From Anaerotruncus rubiinfantis (GTDB lineage Bacteria > Bacillota > Clostridia > Oscillospirales > Ruminococcaceae): a stretch of 64,000 bases of DNA. Positions 8,686-17,613 of the stretch are shown here, piece after piece; positions within the stretch are counted from its first letter, which is position 1; every line of letters begins with the position of its first letter. The notes below the pieces were generated by a model. The model made no database searches, was not told where the DNA came from, and saw only the letters and a program-made list of their open reading frames with translations. The position numbers and the translations under genes are program-made. Location of the stretch: NCBI RefSeq assembly GCF_900078395.1, contig NZ_FKLA01000009.1:533305-597304 (forward strand). The letters are read 5' to 3'.

Positions 8686-9753
8686 TTAGTATTTCGCGTT
8701 GACCGCCTCAACGGTGTCGATCAGATCCTGGATGGGTGCGCCGTACTCGTCGTAGACCGGCTGCGCCGCATCGCGGAACGCCTGGCGTTCCTCATCGGTC
8801 AGTTGGATGACCTGGTTGGTGCCGTTGCTGCCGATCTTCTCGCGCAGTTCGTCCTGGTTGCTTGCGCTCAGCTCACGCTCCCAGGCTAGCCCCTCGGTGA
8901 TCACCTGGGTGATCAGCTCCTGATCGCTTGCGGACAGGGTATCCCACCAGGACTTGGAGGCAAGCAGCGGGGAGGTGTCATAGATGTGTCCGGTCTCAAT
9001 GATATACTTCTGTACCTCATACAGGCGGTTGCCGTCAATATTGGCCCACGGGTTCTCCTGGCAGTCCATCGTGCCGTTCTGCAGCGCGGTGTACAGCTCA
9101 GAGAAGGCCATCGGGACAGCCGACGCGCCCAGCGCGTTGAAATGGGCGATGTGCATCTGGTTTTCCATCACACGGATTTTCAGACCCGCGAGATCAGCCG
9201 GTTTGTGGATCTCCTTGTTGGCGGTCAGGTGGCGCCAGCCGGTCGAGAGCCACGCCAGTCCGTGGAAACCGGAGTTCTCCAGATCGGCGAACATCGACTG
9301 GCCGACCTCGCCGTCCAGAACCTCCTCGGCTGCGGCCTCGTTTTTAAAGAGGTAGGGCAGGTCGAGCAGGGTGGTGGTGTCGGTGAACGCGCCCAGGAAA
9401 GCGACCGAGGAGATACACATCTCCAGCGTGCCAAACTGCAGCTGTTCGAGCAGTTCACTGTTGTTGCCCATCTGGGATGCCGGGAACACCTGCACGGTGA
9501 TCCGTCCGCCGGTCAGGTTGTCAAAGTCCTCCACCAGTTTGTCGCAAAACTCGTCGATGGGCACTCCATCGGCCGAAACATGCGCGATTTTGATGGTGAC
9601 CGGATCACCCTGGGTGTGGTCGGCCTCGCCGCTGGCCGCGTCCGCCGGGGCGGAAACCGCCGTGCTGCTGGCCGGGGCCCCGCAACCCGACAGGAGCATC
9701 GAACAGCTAACCATCAGTGCAAGGATCAGAGAGAGTCCTCTTTTCATTTTCAT
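8686..9753 (-). CDS. dctP: TRAP transporter solute-binding lipoprotein (DctP)
   Basis: 355 residues. A signal peptide with lipobox LLSGC near residue 24 marks an extracellular lipoprotein. The body is a DctP-family binding protein: LKIRVMENQ holds the conserved arginine that in this family binds the substrate carboxylate, and CQENPW holds the conserved asparagine. It captures an organic acid and delivers it to the DctQM pair. First gene of the leftward operon; the gene for a related but cytoplasmic DctP domain is divergent from it at 10187. Confidence 0.93.
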   Translation of the reverse strand: MKMKRGLSLILALMVSCSMLLSGCGAPASSTAVSAPADAASGEADHTQGDPVTIKIAHVSADGVPIDEFCDKLVEDFDNLTGGRITVQVFPASQMGNNSELLEQLQFGTLEMCISSVAFLGAFTDTTTLLDLPYLFKNEAAAEEVLDGEVGQSMFADLENSGFHGLAWLSTGWRHLTANKEIHKPADLAGLKIRVMENQMHIAHFNALGASAVPMAFSELYTALQNGTMDCQENPWANIDGNRLYEVQKYIIETGHIYDTSPLLASKSWWDTLSASDQELITQVITEGLAWERELSASNQDELREKIGSNGTNQVIQLTDEERQAFRDAAQPVYDEYGAPIQDLIDTVEAVNAKY

Positions 9754-10036
9754 TTCCTCCTTCTTTTTTGGAGCCGCAGAGGTTCTGCGCCCCTTAACAA
9801 ATTTATTCTAGCGTGATCCGGAAGTAAAAGTAAACGGTCAAGTGGGTCAATTAACCACATCATAAAATTGTGCTGAACATCCATAAGCCTGTAAATTCGG
9901 CGAATTTTTCACAAAACCCCCACTGATTCTTTGTGTATTTCGGGCCATTTCCAAGCGATTTCTCGTAAAAATGTCAATAATCATTATTTTTTCGTCTGAT
10001 TCCTGTGCTGAGTGCCCATAAAAGTCATTCCCCCGC

Positions 10037-10065
10037 TTGTTTTTTGGCTGGATTGCCCGTATAAT
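10037..10065 (+). promoter_or_regulatory. Predicted sigma-A promoter for the regulator pair
   Basis: TTGTTT (10037-10042) and a perfect TATAAT (10060-10065) are separated by 17 bases, in the AT-rich 433-base divergent region 9754-10186. Transcription would start near 10072, leaving a leader of about 115 bases. I found no convincing promoter for the leftward dctP operon within this region. Confidence 0.7.
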
Positions 10066-10186
10066 AGAAACAGATGCCCACTATTTTAGTAGTATTGCAG
10101 AAATTTTTTTTGTAAATAATAAAAATTTGATGTAGATTGCACACATTTGCCAGGGCGGGAGATGGCGCAAACGGGGAGGGGATTCT

Positions 10187-12283
10187 ATGCAGCTGGATTC
10201 TCAGATTTATCTGAATTGTGCAAAATATCTATCCGAATGTATGCCCTGCCCGGTGGCGCTCTTCAGCCCGCAAGGGCAGCCGCTGGCCTGCACCCATCCG
10301 ATTCGCGCTCCTTTCGCGCAGATGGTGGTGCGGCAATGTTTGGACGACCCCGCGCGCAGCGGGCAGATTGCCGGTTCGTATGGCGCGCAATACGCGGTGC
10401 TCAAGGGTGAGGACCAGCAGCCGCTGTGCATCCTGCTGTTTATGGAGGCTGCCGGGCAAGACGGTCTGCTTGCGCCGGTGCGTACCCTGCTGCTGTTGCT
10501 GCTGCAGGAACATAACCTGCATGCCCAGCTGTTTTTCGAGTCGGATGAGCACCTTTCGTTTGTGCGGGAGATCCTGTTTTCGAACGCTTATCAGAATGTG
10601 GCGCTGCGCGAGCAGGCCATCCGCCGGCAGTATCCCGTCTCGGCCAACCGGGTGGTCATGCTCTTCGACCCGCTGGACGACTCCCTGCAGGAGCTGGGAG
10701 AGCGCCGCGAGACGCCGCTTGTCAGCCGCAAGGACCTTTTTTCCAAAACCATCGCGATGGCGCCCGGCTACCATTTTGATGACATCTTCGACCTGCTCAA
10801 CCTCAAACGGATCGTGCTGCTCAAGATGATCCCGCCCGAAATGAGCGATTTCCCGGAGGAATACCTGTACACCTTTGCGCAGGCGGTGCTCGCCATGATG
10901 CAGCGAATGGACGGCGGGCAGTTCCGGGTCAGCATTGGCAGCTGCTACAACGAACTTGCCGAGATCCGCAACAGCTATGAGGAAGCCTGTTTTATCGCAA
11001 ACCACTTCGATTTTTTTGATATCGAGGACCGCGGGATCCTTTTTGTAACCGACCATATTGCCGATTACCTGTTCAGCCTGCTGCCAGACAGTTATTTTGC
11101 TGAAAAATTTGCCCCGCTCGCCCCACTGACAGGCAGCCGTTCCAACCTGCCGCAGACGCTGTGCGCCCTTTCGCGCTACAACATGAATTTTCAGGAGACC
11201 GCCCGGGCGATGTGCCTGCACCGCAACACCCTGTTGCAGCGGTACAGCAAGATGGATACTTTAACCAAATTGGACCCGGCCAAAAACCGGCAGGACCGGG
11301 TCACGGCGCGGCAGTATGCGCTCTTTCACCGCCGCAGGACGATCATCCGCGCCGGCTCAATCATCCGGGGCAAGAGCATCCTCACGCAGCTTTATGACTG
11401 GCTAGCCGAGTGTATCTCCCGCAACAGTGACGGCGCCATCCAGCTCGAGGTGCAGACGGTGGGGCTTTCCGGCAATAACGCCCTGCTGTTGGAGATGCTC
11501 CGGCAGGACAAGATTGACTTCTGCGTTGGCCAGGCGGGGATGCTGCTGCCGCTGCTGGGTGATGCCATTTCGATTGTGGACGTGCCGTTCCTGTTTCCCT
11601 CGCCCCATCAGGCCATCCAAATCCTCAATGGCCCTGTGGGGCAGCAGCTGCTAGCGCCGCTGCAGGACAGCGGCTTTTATGGGCTGGCCTTCTGGAGCAT
11701 GGGCTGGCGTTATTTTACCTCCCGCTCAGAGCTGCCCATCCGCCAGCCGCAAGACCTCAACGGGCGCAGCGTGCGGATTATGCGAAAACCGCTGCTGGAT
11801 GCGTTCATCCGTTATCTGGGGGCGGAACCCTGCTACATCAGCTACGACAAGCTGACCGACGCAATTGACAGCGCGCTGGTCGATGTGCAGGAAAATCCCT
11901 ACCAGAATTTTTATGATATGCGGCTGTATGAATCCCATCGCAATCTGCTTGAGTTAAATATGCTGTTTGACAGCAACGTCCTGCTGACCTCCTCGCGTTT
12001 TTGGAACCGCTTTTCGGTCAGTGAGCAGCAGACCCTTTCCCGCTCGATCCAGCAGACGGTTACGTGGAACAGCAGTTCGTTTTATCATATCACCGCGGCG
12101 GCCAAGCCGGCCATCCTGGAAAAAGGGGTGGGTATCCACATCCCCTCCCAGAAGGAAAGCCTCCCCTGGCGGCGCGCGGCAAAAGAATTTATTCTGTCCT
12201 CCAGCTATCGCCAGCTCTATCTGGACTTTTTGCAGAAAACCGAGGAAGGAGGGGAATTGCTGGATGGATCATTTGATGTATGA
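10187..12283 (+). CDS. PucR/CdaR-type regulator fused to a cytoplasmic DctP solute-binding domain
   Basis: 698 residues from ATG 10187 (GGGGAGGGG upstream). Residues 1 to about 375 form a PucR/CdaR-like regulator with a helix-turn-helix at about 333-360 (FQETARAMCLHRNTLLQRYS). Residues about 393-665 are clearly homologous to TRAP DctP proteins, including DLNGRSVRIM (Arg530 at the carboxylate-binding position) and VQENPY (Asn570). No signal peptide or membrane segment is present, so the ligand-binding domain should lie in the cytoplasm. The gene is divergent from dctP-dctQ-dctM. Inferred role: direct sensing of the imported TRAP substrate to control the operon. I know of no standard family with this architecture. 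Confidence 0.88.
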   Translation: MQLDSQIYLNCAKYLSECMPCPVALFSPQGQPLACTHPIRAPFAQMVVRQCLDDPARSGQIAGSYGAQYAVLKGEDQQPLCILLFMEAAGQDGLLAPVRTLLLLLLQEHNLHAQLFFESDEHLSFVREILFSNAYQNVALREQAIRRQYPVSANRVVMLFDPLDDSLQELGERRETPLVSRKDLFSKTIAMAPGYHFDDIFDLLNLKRIVLLKMIPPEMSDFPEEYLYTFAQAVLAMMQRMDGGQFRVSIGSCYNELAEIRNSYEEACFIANHFDFFDIEDRGILFVTDHIADYLFSLLPDSYFAEKFAPLAPLTGSRSNLPQTLCALSRYNMNFQETARAMCLHRNTLLQRYSKMDTLTKLDPAKNRQDRVTARQYALFHRRRTIIRAGSIIRGKSILTQLYDWLAECISRNSDGAIQLEVQTVGLSGNNALLLEMLRQDKIDFCVGQAGMLLPLLGDAISIVDVPFLFPSPHQAIQILNGPVGQQLLAPLQDSGFYGLAFWSMGWRYFTSRSELPIRQPQDLNGRSVRIMRKPLLDAFIRYLGAEPCYISYDKLTDAIDSALVDVQENPYQNFYDMRLYESHRNLLELNMLFDSNVLLTSSRFWNRFSVSEQQTLSRSIQQTVTWNSSSFYHITAAAKPAILEKGVGIHIPSQKESLPWRRAAKEFILSSSYRQLYLDFLQKTEEGGELLDGSFDV

Positions 12284-13400
12284 GATCACCCAAAAGCTGC
12301 TGGAAACCTATCCGCAGCTGGAGGTGGCTGTCTTTGATACCACAGGCAAACGCATTTGCAGCTATCCCGGGTCGCCCAGCAGGCGGCTTTCGGCCAGCCC
12401 GCATCCGCCCAAAATTCTCCGCGGCAGCCATTTCACCGCCGCCATCCCGGTGCCCAGCCACGGCGCGGTAGCCTTTGACGGTAAAATTTCCGATATTCAG
12501 GACCCGGATACCCTCTACGCCTTCGCCAAAAATTATATAAAAATCCTTCAGGAACAGGAGAGTATCCGCTGGAAACTCGGCATCGAAAACGCACCCTGCT
12601 CGGTACTGCTCAAATCGCTGTTCAGTATCTCGAGCGACGAGGACGTTTCCTATGTTACCCGCAGCGCCAAGGCACAGGGCTATGATCTTGAATTGCCGCG
12701 GGTGATCCTTCTAATCGAACTGAGTGCCGCCGAAGCCAGCGACCGGCTGCTTGACAGCGCGATGCTTGGCCTTCCCGCCGAAATCCGCCAACTGCCGTTC
12801 TTTTCGGAGCAGGATATCATCGGCTGGGGCAACGACCACCAGATTGCAATCTGCAAGGCTCTCGGCCGCCCGCAGGACGGCACCCTGCGTGAGCGTTTCG
12901 CGCCATCTCTGGGGGAACTGTGCACCCTGTTACAGACCCAATACCATATTTGTGCAAAGGTCAGCGTCAGCCCCCCGGTGCAGGAAATCCGGCGCTACGT
13001 CGCCTGTTTGACCATCGCCCAAAAGACGCTGATGTTTGCCAAAAGATTCGGCCGTGACCAGATGGTTCACTTTTACGACGATTACCTGCTCGAAACCGAG
13101 ATTTCCCAGCTGCCGCCCAAGGTGCTCGATCATTTTTTTGCCAGCCAGGTCAAAGTCATTGAACGTTCCTCTTGGATGGCTGAGACAATCGACGCCCTGG
13201 TGCGCCATCAGATGGCGCTTGATAAGGTCGCCTGCACGCTGTATATCCACCGCAATACCCTTGCTTTCCGTCTTCGCCAAATCCGCAAAACGCTGCGCCT
13301 TGACCCGGTCAACCGCGACAGCGATTATTTTACCCTGATGGTGCTGAATATCTATCTGCACCTTTATCACTGGGATTCCATCCCAGCCAGCGGCGGCTGA
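12264..13400 (+). CDS. PucR/CdaR-type transcriptional regulator
   Basis: 378 residues from ATG 12264, which follows a strong GGAAGGAGGGG site and overlaps the end of the fusion regulator by 20 bases. The N-terminus (EVAVFDTTGKRICSY) resembles a diacid-recognition segment, followed by a GGDEF-like middle and a C-terminal PucR helix-turn-helix (DKVACTLYIHRNTLAFRLRQ). It is co-transcribed with the DctP-fusion regulator and parallels its N-terminal half. The two may act as a heteromeric or sequential pair on the divergent TRAP promoter; that is inference. Confidence 0.85.
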   Translation: MDHLMYEITQKLLETYPQLEVAVFDTTGKRICSYPGSPSRRLSASPHPPKILRGSHFTAAIPVPSHGAVAFDGKISDIQDPDTLYAFAKNYIKILQEQESIRWKLGIENAPCSVLLKSLFSISSDEDVSYVTRSAKAQGYDLELPRVILLIELSAAEASDRLLDSAMLGLPAEIRQLPFFSEQDIIGWGNDHQIAICKALGRPQDGTLRERFAPSLGELCTLLQTQYHICAKVSVSPPVQEIRRYVACLTIAQKTLMFAKRFGRDQMVHFYDDYLLETEISQLPPKVLDHFFASQVKVIERSSWMAETIDALVRHQMALDKVACTLYIHRNTLAFRLRQIRKTLRLDPVNRDSDYFTLMVLNIYLHLYHWDSIPASGG

Positions 13401-13515
13401 GCCCGCTACAAAACGGGAAGCCGCATCGCCTTGGTTCGGTAAAAGGCTAGATATATACGCTCATAATTCCTTAAGAGCTGCAATCTGTTCGTTCTGGTGC
13501 TCTGGCGCGATACGG

Positions 13516-13578
13516 ATGCATACAGTACCACCGATGCTTGTGCGGCAGACGGCATCGGCTCAAACTTTACTTTGGTAA
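13516..13578 (+). pseudogene. 3' remnant of a second YedK/SRAP gene
   Basis: The 63 bases translate to MHTVPPMLVRQTASAQTLLW and stop. The C-terminus of the intact SRAP gene ending at 29882 reads LHTVPPMLAREAVSAQTTLW, 14 of 20 identical and about 70% identical in DNA by hand count. The rest of the gene is missing. A terminator-like hairpin of the same sequence type as at 29884 and an IS200-type element follow, exactly as behind the intact gene. The preceding stretch 13401-13515 shows nothing else recognisable. Confidence 0.7.
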
Positions 13579-13610
13579 AAGAGAGGCTGCAAAGCAGCCT
13601 CTCTTTATTG
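13579..13610 (+). terminator. Terminator hairpin behind the YedK remnant
   Basis: AGAGAGGCTGC and its complement flank a short loop and are followed by a T-rich stretch. The same hairpin with small changes stands behind the intact SRAP gene at 29884-29913. Confidence 0.65.
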
Positions 13611-13611
13611 T

Positions 13612-14056
13612 ATAAAGAAAACCACTCGCTAGGCGAGTGGTTCAAAAGGAGGCTACTGCCAATAATGGAGGCGAAAATGACAAAGGAAGGATATTCAGGT
13701 GGGTCTGAAGGACATCGTTTCATGGGATACCACAAAGGGAAAAGCAGCACGATGCTATATGAGCAATTCGGCGAGTTGAAATACAAGTATAGAAGTCGGG
13801 GATTTTGGTGTCGTGGATACGATGTAGACACGGCGGGAAAAACACAAGCCGAATAGCGGAATATATCAAAAACCAGTTAAAAGAAGATCATCTGGGTGAG
13901 CAGTTAACGGTGAGTGAGGTTAGCCCGTTTACAGGCGGAAAGTAACAATCTCTGCGAAGCTGGCAGACCGTATTACACGTTTGAGGTGTAAGCGAGAAAT
14001 CGAGGGCTTTGCCCGCATGTAAAATACCCCCAGCTACGCCGGGGGTACTTATTTTT
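13612..14056 (+). mobile_element. IS200-type element with internal deletion (no active transposase)
   Basis: The left-end hairpin (13620-13642, AACCACTCGCTAGGCGAGTGG...) and right-end hairpin (about 14024-14048, ACCCCCAGCTACGCCGGGGGT) match those of the intact element at 29915-30622. Between them the transposase reading frame jumps directly from its first few codons (about 13715) to the segment FMGYHKGKSSTMLYEQFGEL, removing roughly 200 bases including the HVH metal motif. A one-base loss near 13842 also breaks the frame before the end. With both ends kept, it could in principle be moved in trans by the intact copy; that is inference. Confidence 0.8.
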
Positions 14057-14076
14057 GTACTGCTTATCTGTAAAAA

Positions 14077-15588
14077 TCAGATGGTACCGTCCCAGGTGGA
14101 GACCACCGTGTTCTTGCTCTCTTCCTCGTCGAACCATCGGGTCGTGACCGCCTTCGTCTCGGTGTAGAACCGATAGCCGTCCTTGCCCAGGCAGTGCAGG
14201 TCCCCGATAAACGAGTTTTTGTGCCCGGTGAACGGGAACATCCCGATCGGCACCGGGATCCCCACGTTTACCCCGACCATGCCGCCGTCGGTATGCCGCA
14301 CGAATTCCCGTGCATAATGACCGTTCTGTGTGAAGATCACCGATCCATTCGCAAACGGGTTCGCATTCATTAGTTCCAGGCCTTCTTCGAAGGTCTTGAC
14401 CCGCTTGATGCAGAGCACCGGTCCGAAGATCTCGCGGTCGCCCACCGTCATGCCCGGTTTCACATGATCCAGGATGGTTGGTCCGAGGTAGAAGCCGTTC
14501 TCAAAACCCGGTACGATCGCTTCCCGGCCGTCCAGAACCATCTGCGCGCCCTCTTCGAGCCCCTTATTGATCCACTCGATCACCGATTTCTTATGCTCCG
14601 CGTTGATCACGGGCCCCAGGTTTGTCTCCTTGTCATATGCCGGGCCGAGCTTCAGCTTCTTTGCCTGTTCCACGAGCGCCGCCACCAGCTTATCGGCAAT
14701 CCTTTCCTGCACCACCACGACCGGCAGCGCCATGCATCGCTCGCCCGCGCAGCCGAACGCCGAGTTGATGATTCCCGCCGCCACACGCGCCACCGGCGCG
14801 TCGTCCAGCACCAGCGCGTGGTTTTTGGCCTCGCAGAGCGCCTGTACCCGCTTGCCGGTCGCGGCCGCAGTCGAATAGATGTGCATGCCAACCGATGTCG
14901 ATCCGACGAAGGTGATGCCCTTGACGTCCGGATGCCGCAGAAGGATCTCCGCCTCATGCCGCGAGCAGGTTATGATGTTGATGACTCCGTCCGGAAGCCC
15001 GGCTTCCTGATAAAGCTCCGCGAACCGCAGCGCCGACTGCGGCGTAAAGGTCGCCGCTTTCAGCACGATCGTGTTGCCGCAGGCGATGCAGATCGGCGTC
15101 ATCCAGCCCATTGGGATCATCGCTGGGAAGTTGAACGGCACGATTCCCGCAAAGACACCCAGCGGTTCCCGATAGAGCACCGTGTCGTATCCCTTTGAGG
15201 CATCCATCAGGCTTTCACCCATCATCAGGCTGGGTGCCGCGATCGCCTGTTCGGTTCCCTCTTTGGCCTTCAGCACGTCCCCCTGCGCCTCCGACCAGTT
15301 CTTGCCGTTCTCGAGCGCGACCAGATAGGTCAGCTCATCCATATGCTCCACGATCAGCTCCCGCAGTTTATACAGGATCTGTACCCGCTTTGCGACCGGC
15401 GTCGCCGACCAGCCCGGGAAGGCTGCCTTCGCGCTTGCCACCGCCGATTCCACCTCATCCGGGGTACAGCAGGGCACCTTCGCGATCACCTCTCCGGTGC
15501 TTGGGTTAAACGCGTCGGTATATTTCTCCGTTTTAGACTGGACATACTGACCGTTGATGTAGGGCCGCAGGGTTTTTATTTCAGACAT
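14077..15588 (-). CDS. mmsA: CoA-acylating (methyl)malonate-semialdehyde dehydrogenase
   Basis: 503 residues. The catalytic cysteine lies in CAGERCMALPV, and the MmsA/IolA hallmarks PFNFPAMIPMGW, EAKNHALVLDDAP and EIFGPVLCIKRV are present; length fits the family (about 485-500). The enzyme converts malonate or methylmalonate semialdehyde to acetyl- or propionyl-CoA with NAD. It is the last gene of the leftward cluster that starts with the acid-sugar dehydratase and TRAP system, separated from dctM by a terminator-like hairpin, so it probably oxidises a semialdehyde from the same catabolic route. Exact substrate uncertain. Confidence 0.88.
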   Translation of the reverse strand: MSEIKTLRPYINGQYVQSKTEKYTDAFNPSTGEVIAKVPCCTPDEVESAVASAKAAFPGWSATPVAKRVQILYKLRELIVEHMDELTYLVALENGKNWSEAQGDVLKAKEGTEQAIAAPSLMMGESLMDASKGYDTVLYREPLGVFAGIVPFNFPAMIPMGWMTPICIACGNTIVLKAATFTPQSALRFAELYQEAGLPDGVINIITCSRHEAEILLRHPDVKGITFVGSTSVGMHIYSTAAATGKRVQALCEAKNHALVLDDAPVARVAAGIINSAFGCAGERCMALPVVVVQERIADKLVAALVEQAKKLKLGPAYDKETNLGPVINAEHKKSVIEWINKGLEEGAQMVLDGREAIVPGFENGFYLGPTILDHVKPGMTVGDREIFGPVLCIKRVKTFEEGLELMNANPFANGSVIFTQNGHYAREFVRHTDGGMVGVNVGIPVPIGMFPFTGHKNSFIGDLHCLGKDGYRFYTETKAVTTRWFDEEESKNTVVSTWDGTI

Positions 15589-15650
15589 TGTTATCGCCTC
15601 ACTACTATTAATGATGTATCACCGCGGCAAAACAGCCGCAGAAAACCGCT

Positions 15651-15689
15651 CCAAAAGGAAAAGAGCCAAAGCAACTCTTTTCCTTTTGG
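15651..15689 (-). terminator. Terminator-like hairpin between dctM and mmsA
   Basis: CCAAAAGGAAAAGAG (15651-15665) pairs with 15675-15689; on the minus strand a short GGTTTT stretch follows. It is probably an attenuator that lowers or separates mmsA expression. Confidence 0.55.
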
Positions 15690-15732
15690 GGGTAATTCAA
15701 GGGTAAATGGTTTTGGGAGATATCAAATAAAA

Positions 15733-17007
15733 TTATCGGAAGAGCGCCAGGATTCCCATGCTGAACATTGGGAAGAATGCGACCAGCGCCATTGCAACAA
15801 AGAGCACCAGGATGAACGGGAGGGCCCATTTGGTAATGCCTCCAACGTCAAGGCCGGTCATCGACTGTGCAACGAAGAGGTTGGACGCAACCGGAGGCGT
15901 GACGAATGCGATGCAGAGCGAAAGGGTCATGACCAGACCAAACTGAATCGGGTGGATCCCCAGCGGAGTGACAATCTGCAGAAGGATTGGGGAAACAATG
16001 ATGATAGTTGGGGTTGTCTGGACAAACATACCGACAATAAACAGGATCGCAAAGATAATCAGCATGATGACAAAGGTGCTGTCCGAGATGCCGAAAAAGA
16101 AATTCTGCACCTTTTCACCAAATCCGAGATATACGAACACCGAACTGAGCGCTCCGGCGGTGGCCATCGTGTAGTTCATGCCGCCCATCGCCGCAGTGGT
16201 GTCGAAGAACATCTTCCAGATCTTTTTAAGAGTCAGCTCGCGGTAGATAAAGATGCCCACCAGGATGCTGTAGACGGTGGCGACAACCGCGGCTTCGGTG
16301 GCAGTGAAGATACCGCCGTAGATGCCGCCCAGGATGATGATCGGCATGAAGATTGCCCAGATACCATCCTTGAGCGCAATAAAGAACCGTTTGATGCTGA
16401 CCGGTTCGCCGGAACCCTTCCAGCCGTATTTGCGGCTGATGCAGTAGTTGACGAGTATCAGCATGCCGCCGACCAGAAGCGCCGGACCGATACCGGCCAG
16501 GAACAGGTCGCTGATCGACTGGTTGTTCGTGACGCCGTAGATAACCAGCGGATAGCTGGGCGGCACGACGCAGCCGAGACCGCCGGCCACGGTGACCAGG
16601 GCGACCGCATAGTATTTGTTGTAGCCCGCACGGACCATCTGCGGGATCATGATGATGCCGATCGCCGCGACGGTGGCGTTTGCCGAACCGGAGATCGCTC
16701 CGAAGAACATACAGGCCAGAACGGTGACCGTACCCAGTCCACCGACAACGTTTCCGATCAGGCTGTTGGCAATTTTAATCAGCCGTTTGGAGATGCCGCC
16801 GGTATCCATCAGGTTACCCGAGATGATGAAAAACGGCAGCGCAAGCAACGTGAACGAACTGACGCCGGAATACATGTACTGAGTGATATATTCCATCGTC
16901 GTGAACGGCTGCAGAAGATTGAGCATCAGGATGGCTGCTCCAATGGCCGCGCCGATCGGCACGCCTAACAGGAGACAGACAGCCATGGTTCCAAAGAGTA
17001 TTGCCAT
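15733..17007 (-). CDS. dctM: TRAP transporter large membrane subunit (DctM)
   Basis: 424 residues with the DctM pattern (FGAISGSANATVAAIG, VPPSYPLVIYGVT, VTPPVASNLFVAQSM) and about 12 membrane segments. It is the translocating subunit of the second TRAP system in the window, three bases downstream of its dctQ partner. The route encoded around it (MR/MLE dehydratase, MmsA) points to a sugar acid or related hydroxy acid as substrate; that is inference. Confidence 0.92.
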   Translation of the reverse strand: MAILFGTMAVCLLLGVPIGAAIGAAILMLNLLQPFTTMEYITQYMYSGVSSFTLLALPFFIISGNLMDTGGISKRLIKIANSLIGNVVGGLGTVTVLACMFFGAISGSANATVAAIGIIMIPQMVRAGYNKYYAVALVTVAGGLGCVVPPSYPLVIYGVTNNQSISDLFLAGIGPALLVGGMLILVNYCISRKYGWKGSGEPVSIKRFFIALKDGIWAIFMPIIILGGIYGGIFTATEAAVVATVYSILVGIFIYRELTLKKIWKMFFDTTAAMGGMNYTMATAGALSSVFVYLGFGEKVQNFFFGISDSTFVIMLIIFAILFIVGMFVQTTPTIIIVSPILLQIVTPLGIHPIQFGLVMTLSLCIAFVTPPVASNLFVAQSMTGLDVGGITKWALPFILVLFVAMALVAFFPMFSMGILALFR

Positions 17008-17010
17008 AAG

Positions 17011-17580
17011 CTATGCCTCCCTCCCTTCTCGTTCCATTTCACCTTCCCGCGCGATGGCGTCCAGATCAAGCGCCGGTTTCCCAACGCCCAGAGTCTTTTC
17101 CTCCTCGCCGGCCAACCGCGCACATTCCTGAAGAGTACGGATCAGGATGAGGATCATACTGACCGGCAGAATGCTGAAAGTGAACACTTTTGGAATCTTG
17201 AGGATGGGAGAGGTCGCATCGATCTTCTGGAAGCTCATCATGACATTGTACATCGGGGAGATCAGCATCGCCGCAAACGCGGCGTTGATGAGGTTCGAGA
17301 GGATCAGGACGATCTTTTTTACCTTAAAAGGCAGTGCGTTTACAAAGGCATCGATACGCAGGTGCTTTCTGGTGGTGATGGCGCCTGCAAAACCCAGATA
17401 GCTCATCCACACCAGCATGATGCAGGAGAGTTCTTCAGTCCAGGTAATGGCACGGGCGAGATAGCGCGTGACGACCTGCCATGTGAGCAGCACCATCATG
17501 GCCAGAAACAGCACCGCCCCGATATAAAGCTCAAACCGGTTGATGAACTCATTCCAAAAGATTTTCTTTTTGGATTCCAT
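17011..17580 (-). CDS. dctQ: TRAP transporter small membrane subunit (DctQ)
   Basis: 189 residues, four membrane segments, family motif ITWTEELSCIMLVWMSYLGFA and a charged 35-residue C-terminal tail. Partner of the DctM gene three bases downstream. A stable hairpin separates it from dctP. Confidence 0.9.
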   Translation of the reverse strand: MESKKKIFWNEFINRFELYIGAVLFLAMMVLLTWQVVTRYLARAITWTEELSCIMLVWMSYLGFAGAITTRKHLRIDAFVNALPFKVKKIVLILSNLINAAFAAMLISPMYNVMMSFQKIDATSPILKIPKVFTFSILPVSMILILIRTLQECARLAGEEEKTLGVGKPALDLDAIAREGEMEREGREA

Positions 17581-17613
17581 GTTGGACGACTACCTCCTTT
17601 CGATTGTCTTTTG

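Noticed and set aside
10229..11221. 330-codon open frame antisense to the fusion regulator
   Set aside because: GC-rich antisense shadow; the sense strand has full domain matches and a promoter.
13497..13856. Open frame of 119 codons across the YedK remnant and IS ends
   Set aside because: It joins a terminator hairpin, the IS left end and a deleted transposase segment; only the transposase part is meaningful and it is broken.
15343..16968. 541-codon open frame antisense to mmsA and dctM
   Set aside because: Extremely charged and histidine-rich translation typical of the reverse of a membrane protein gene.
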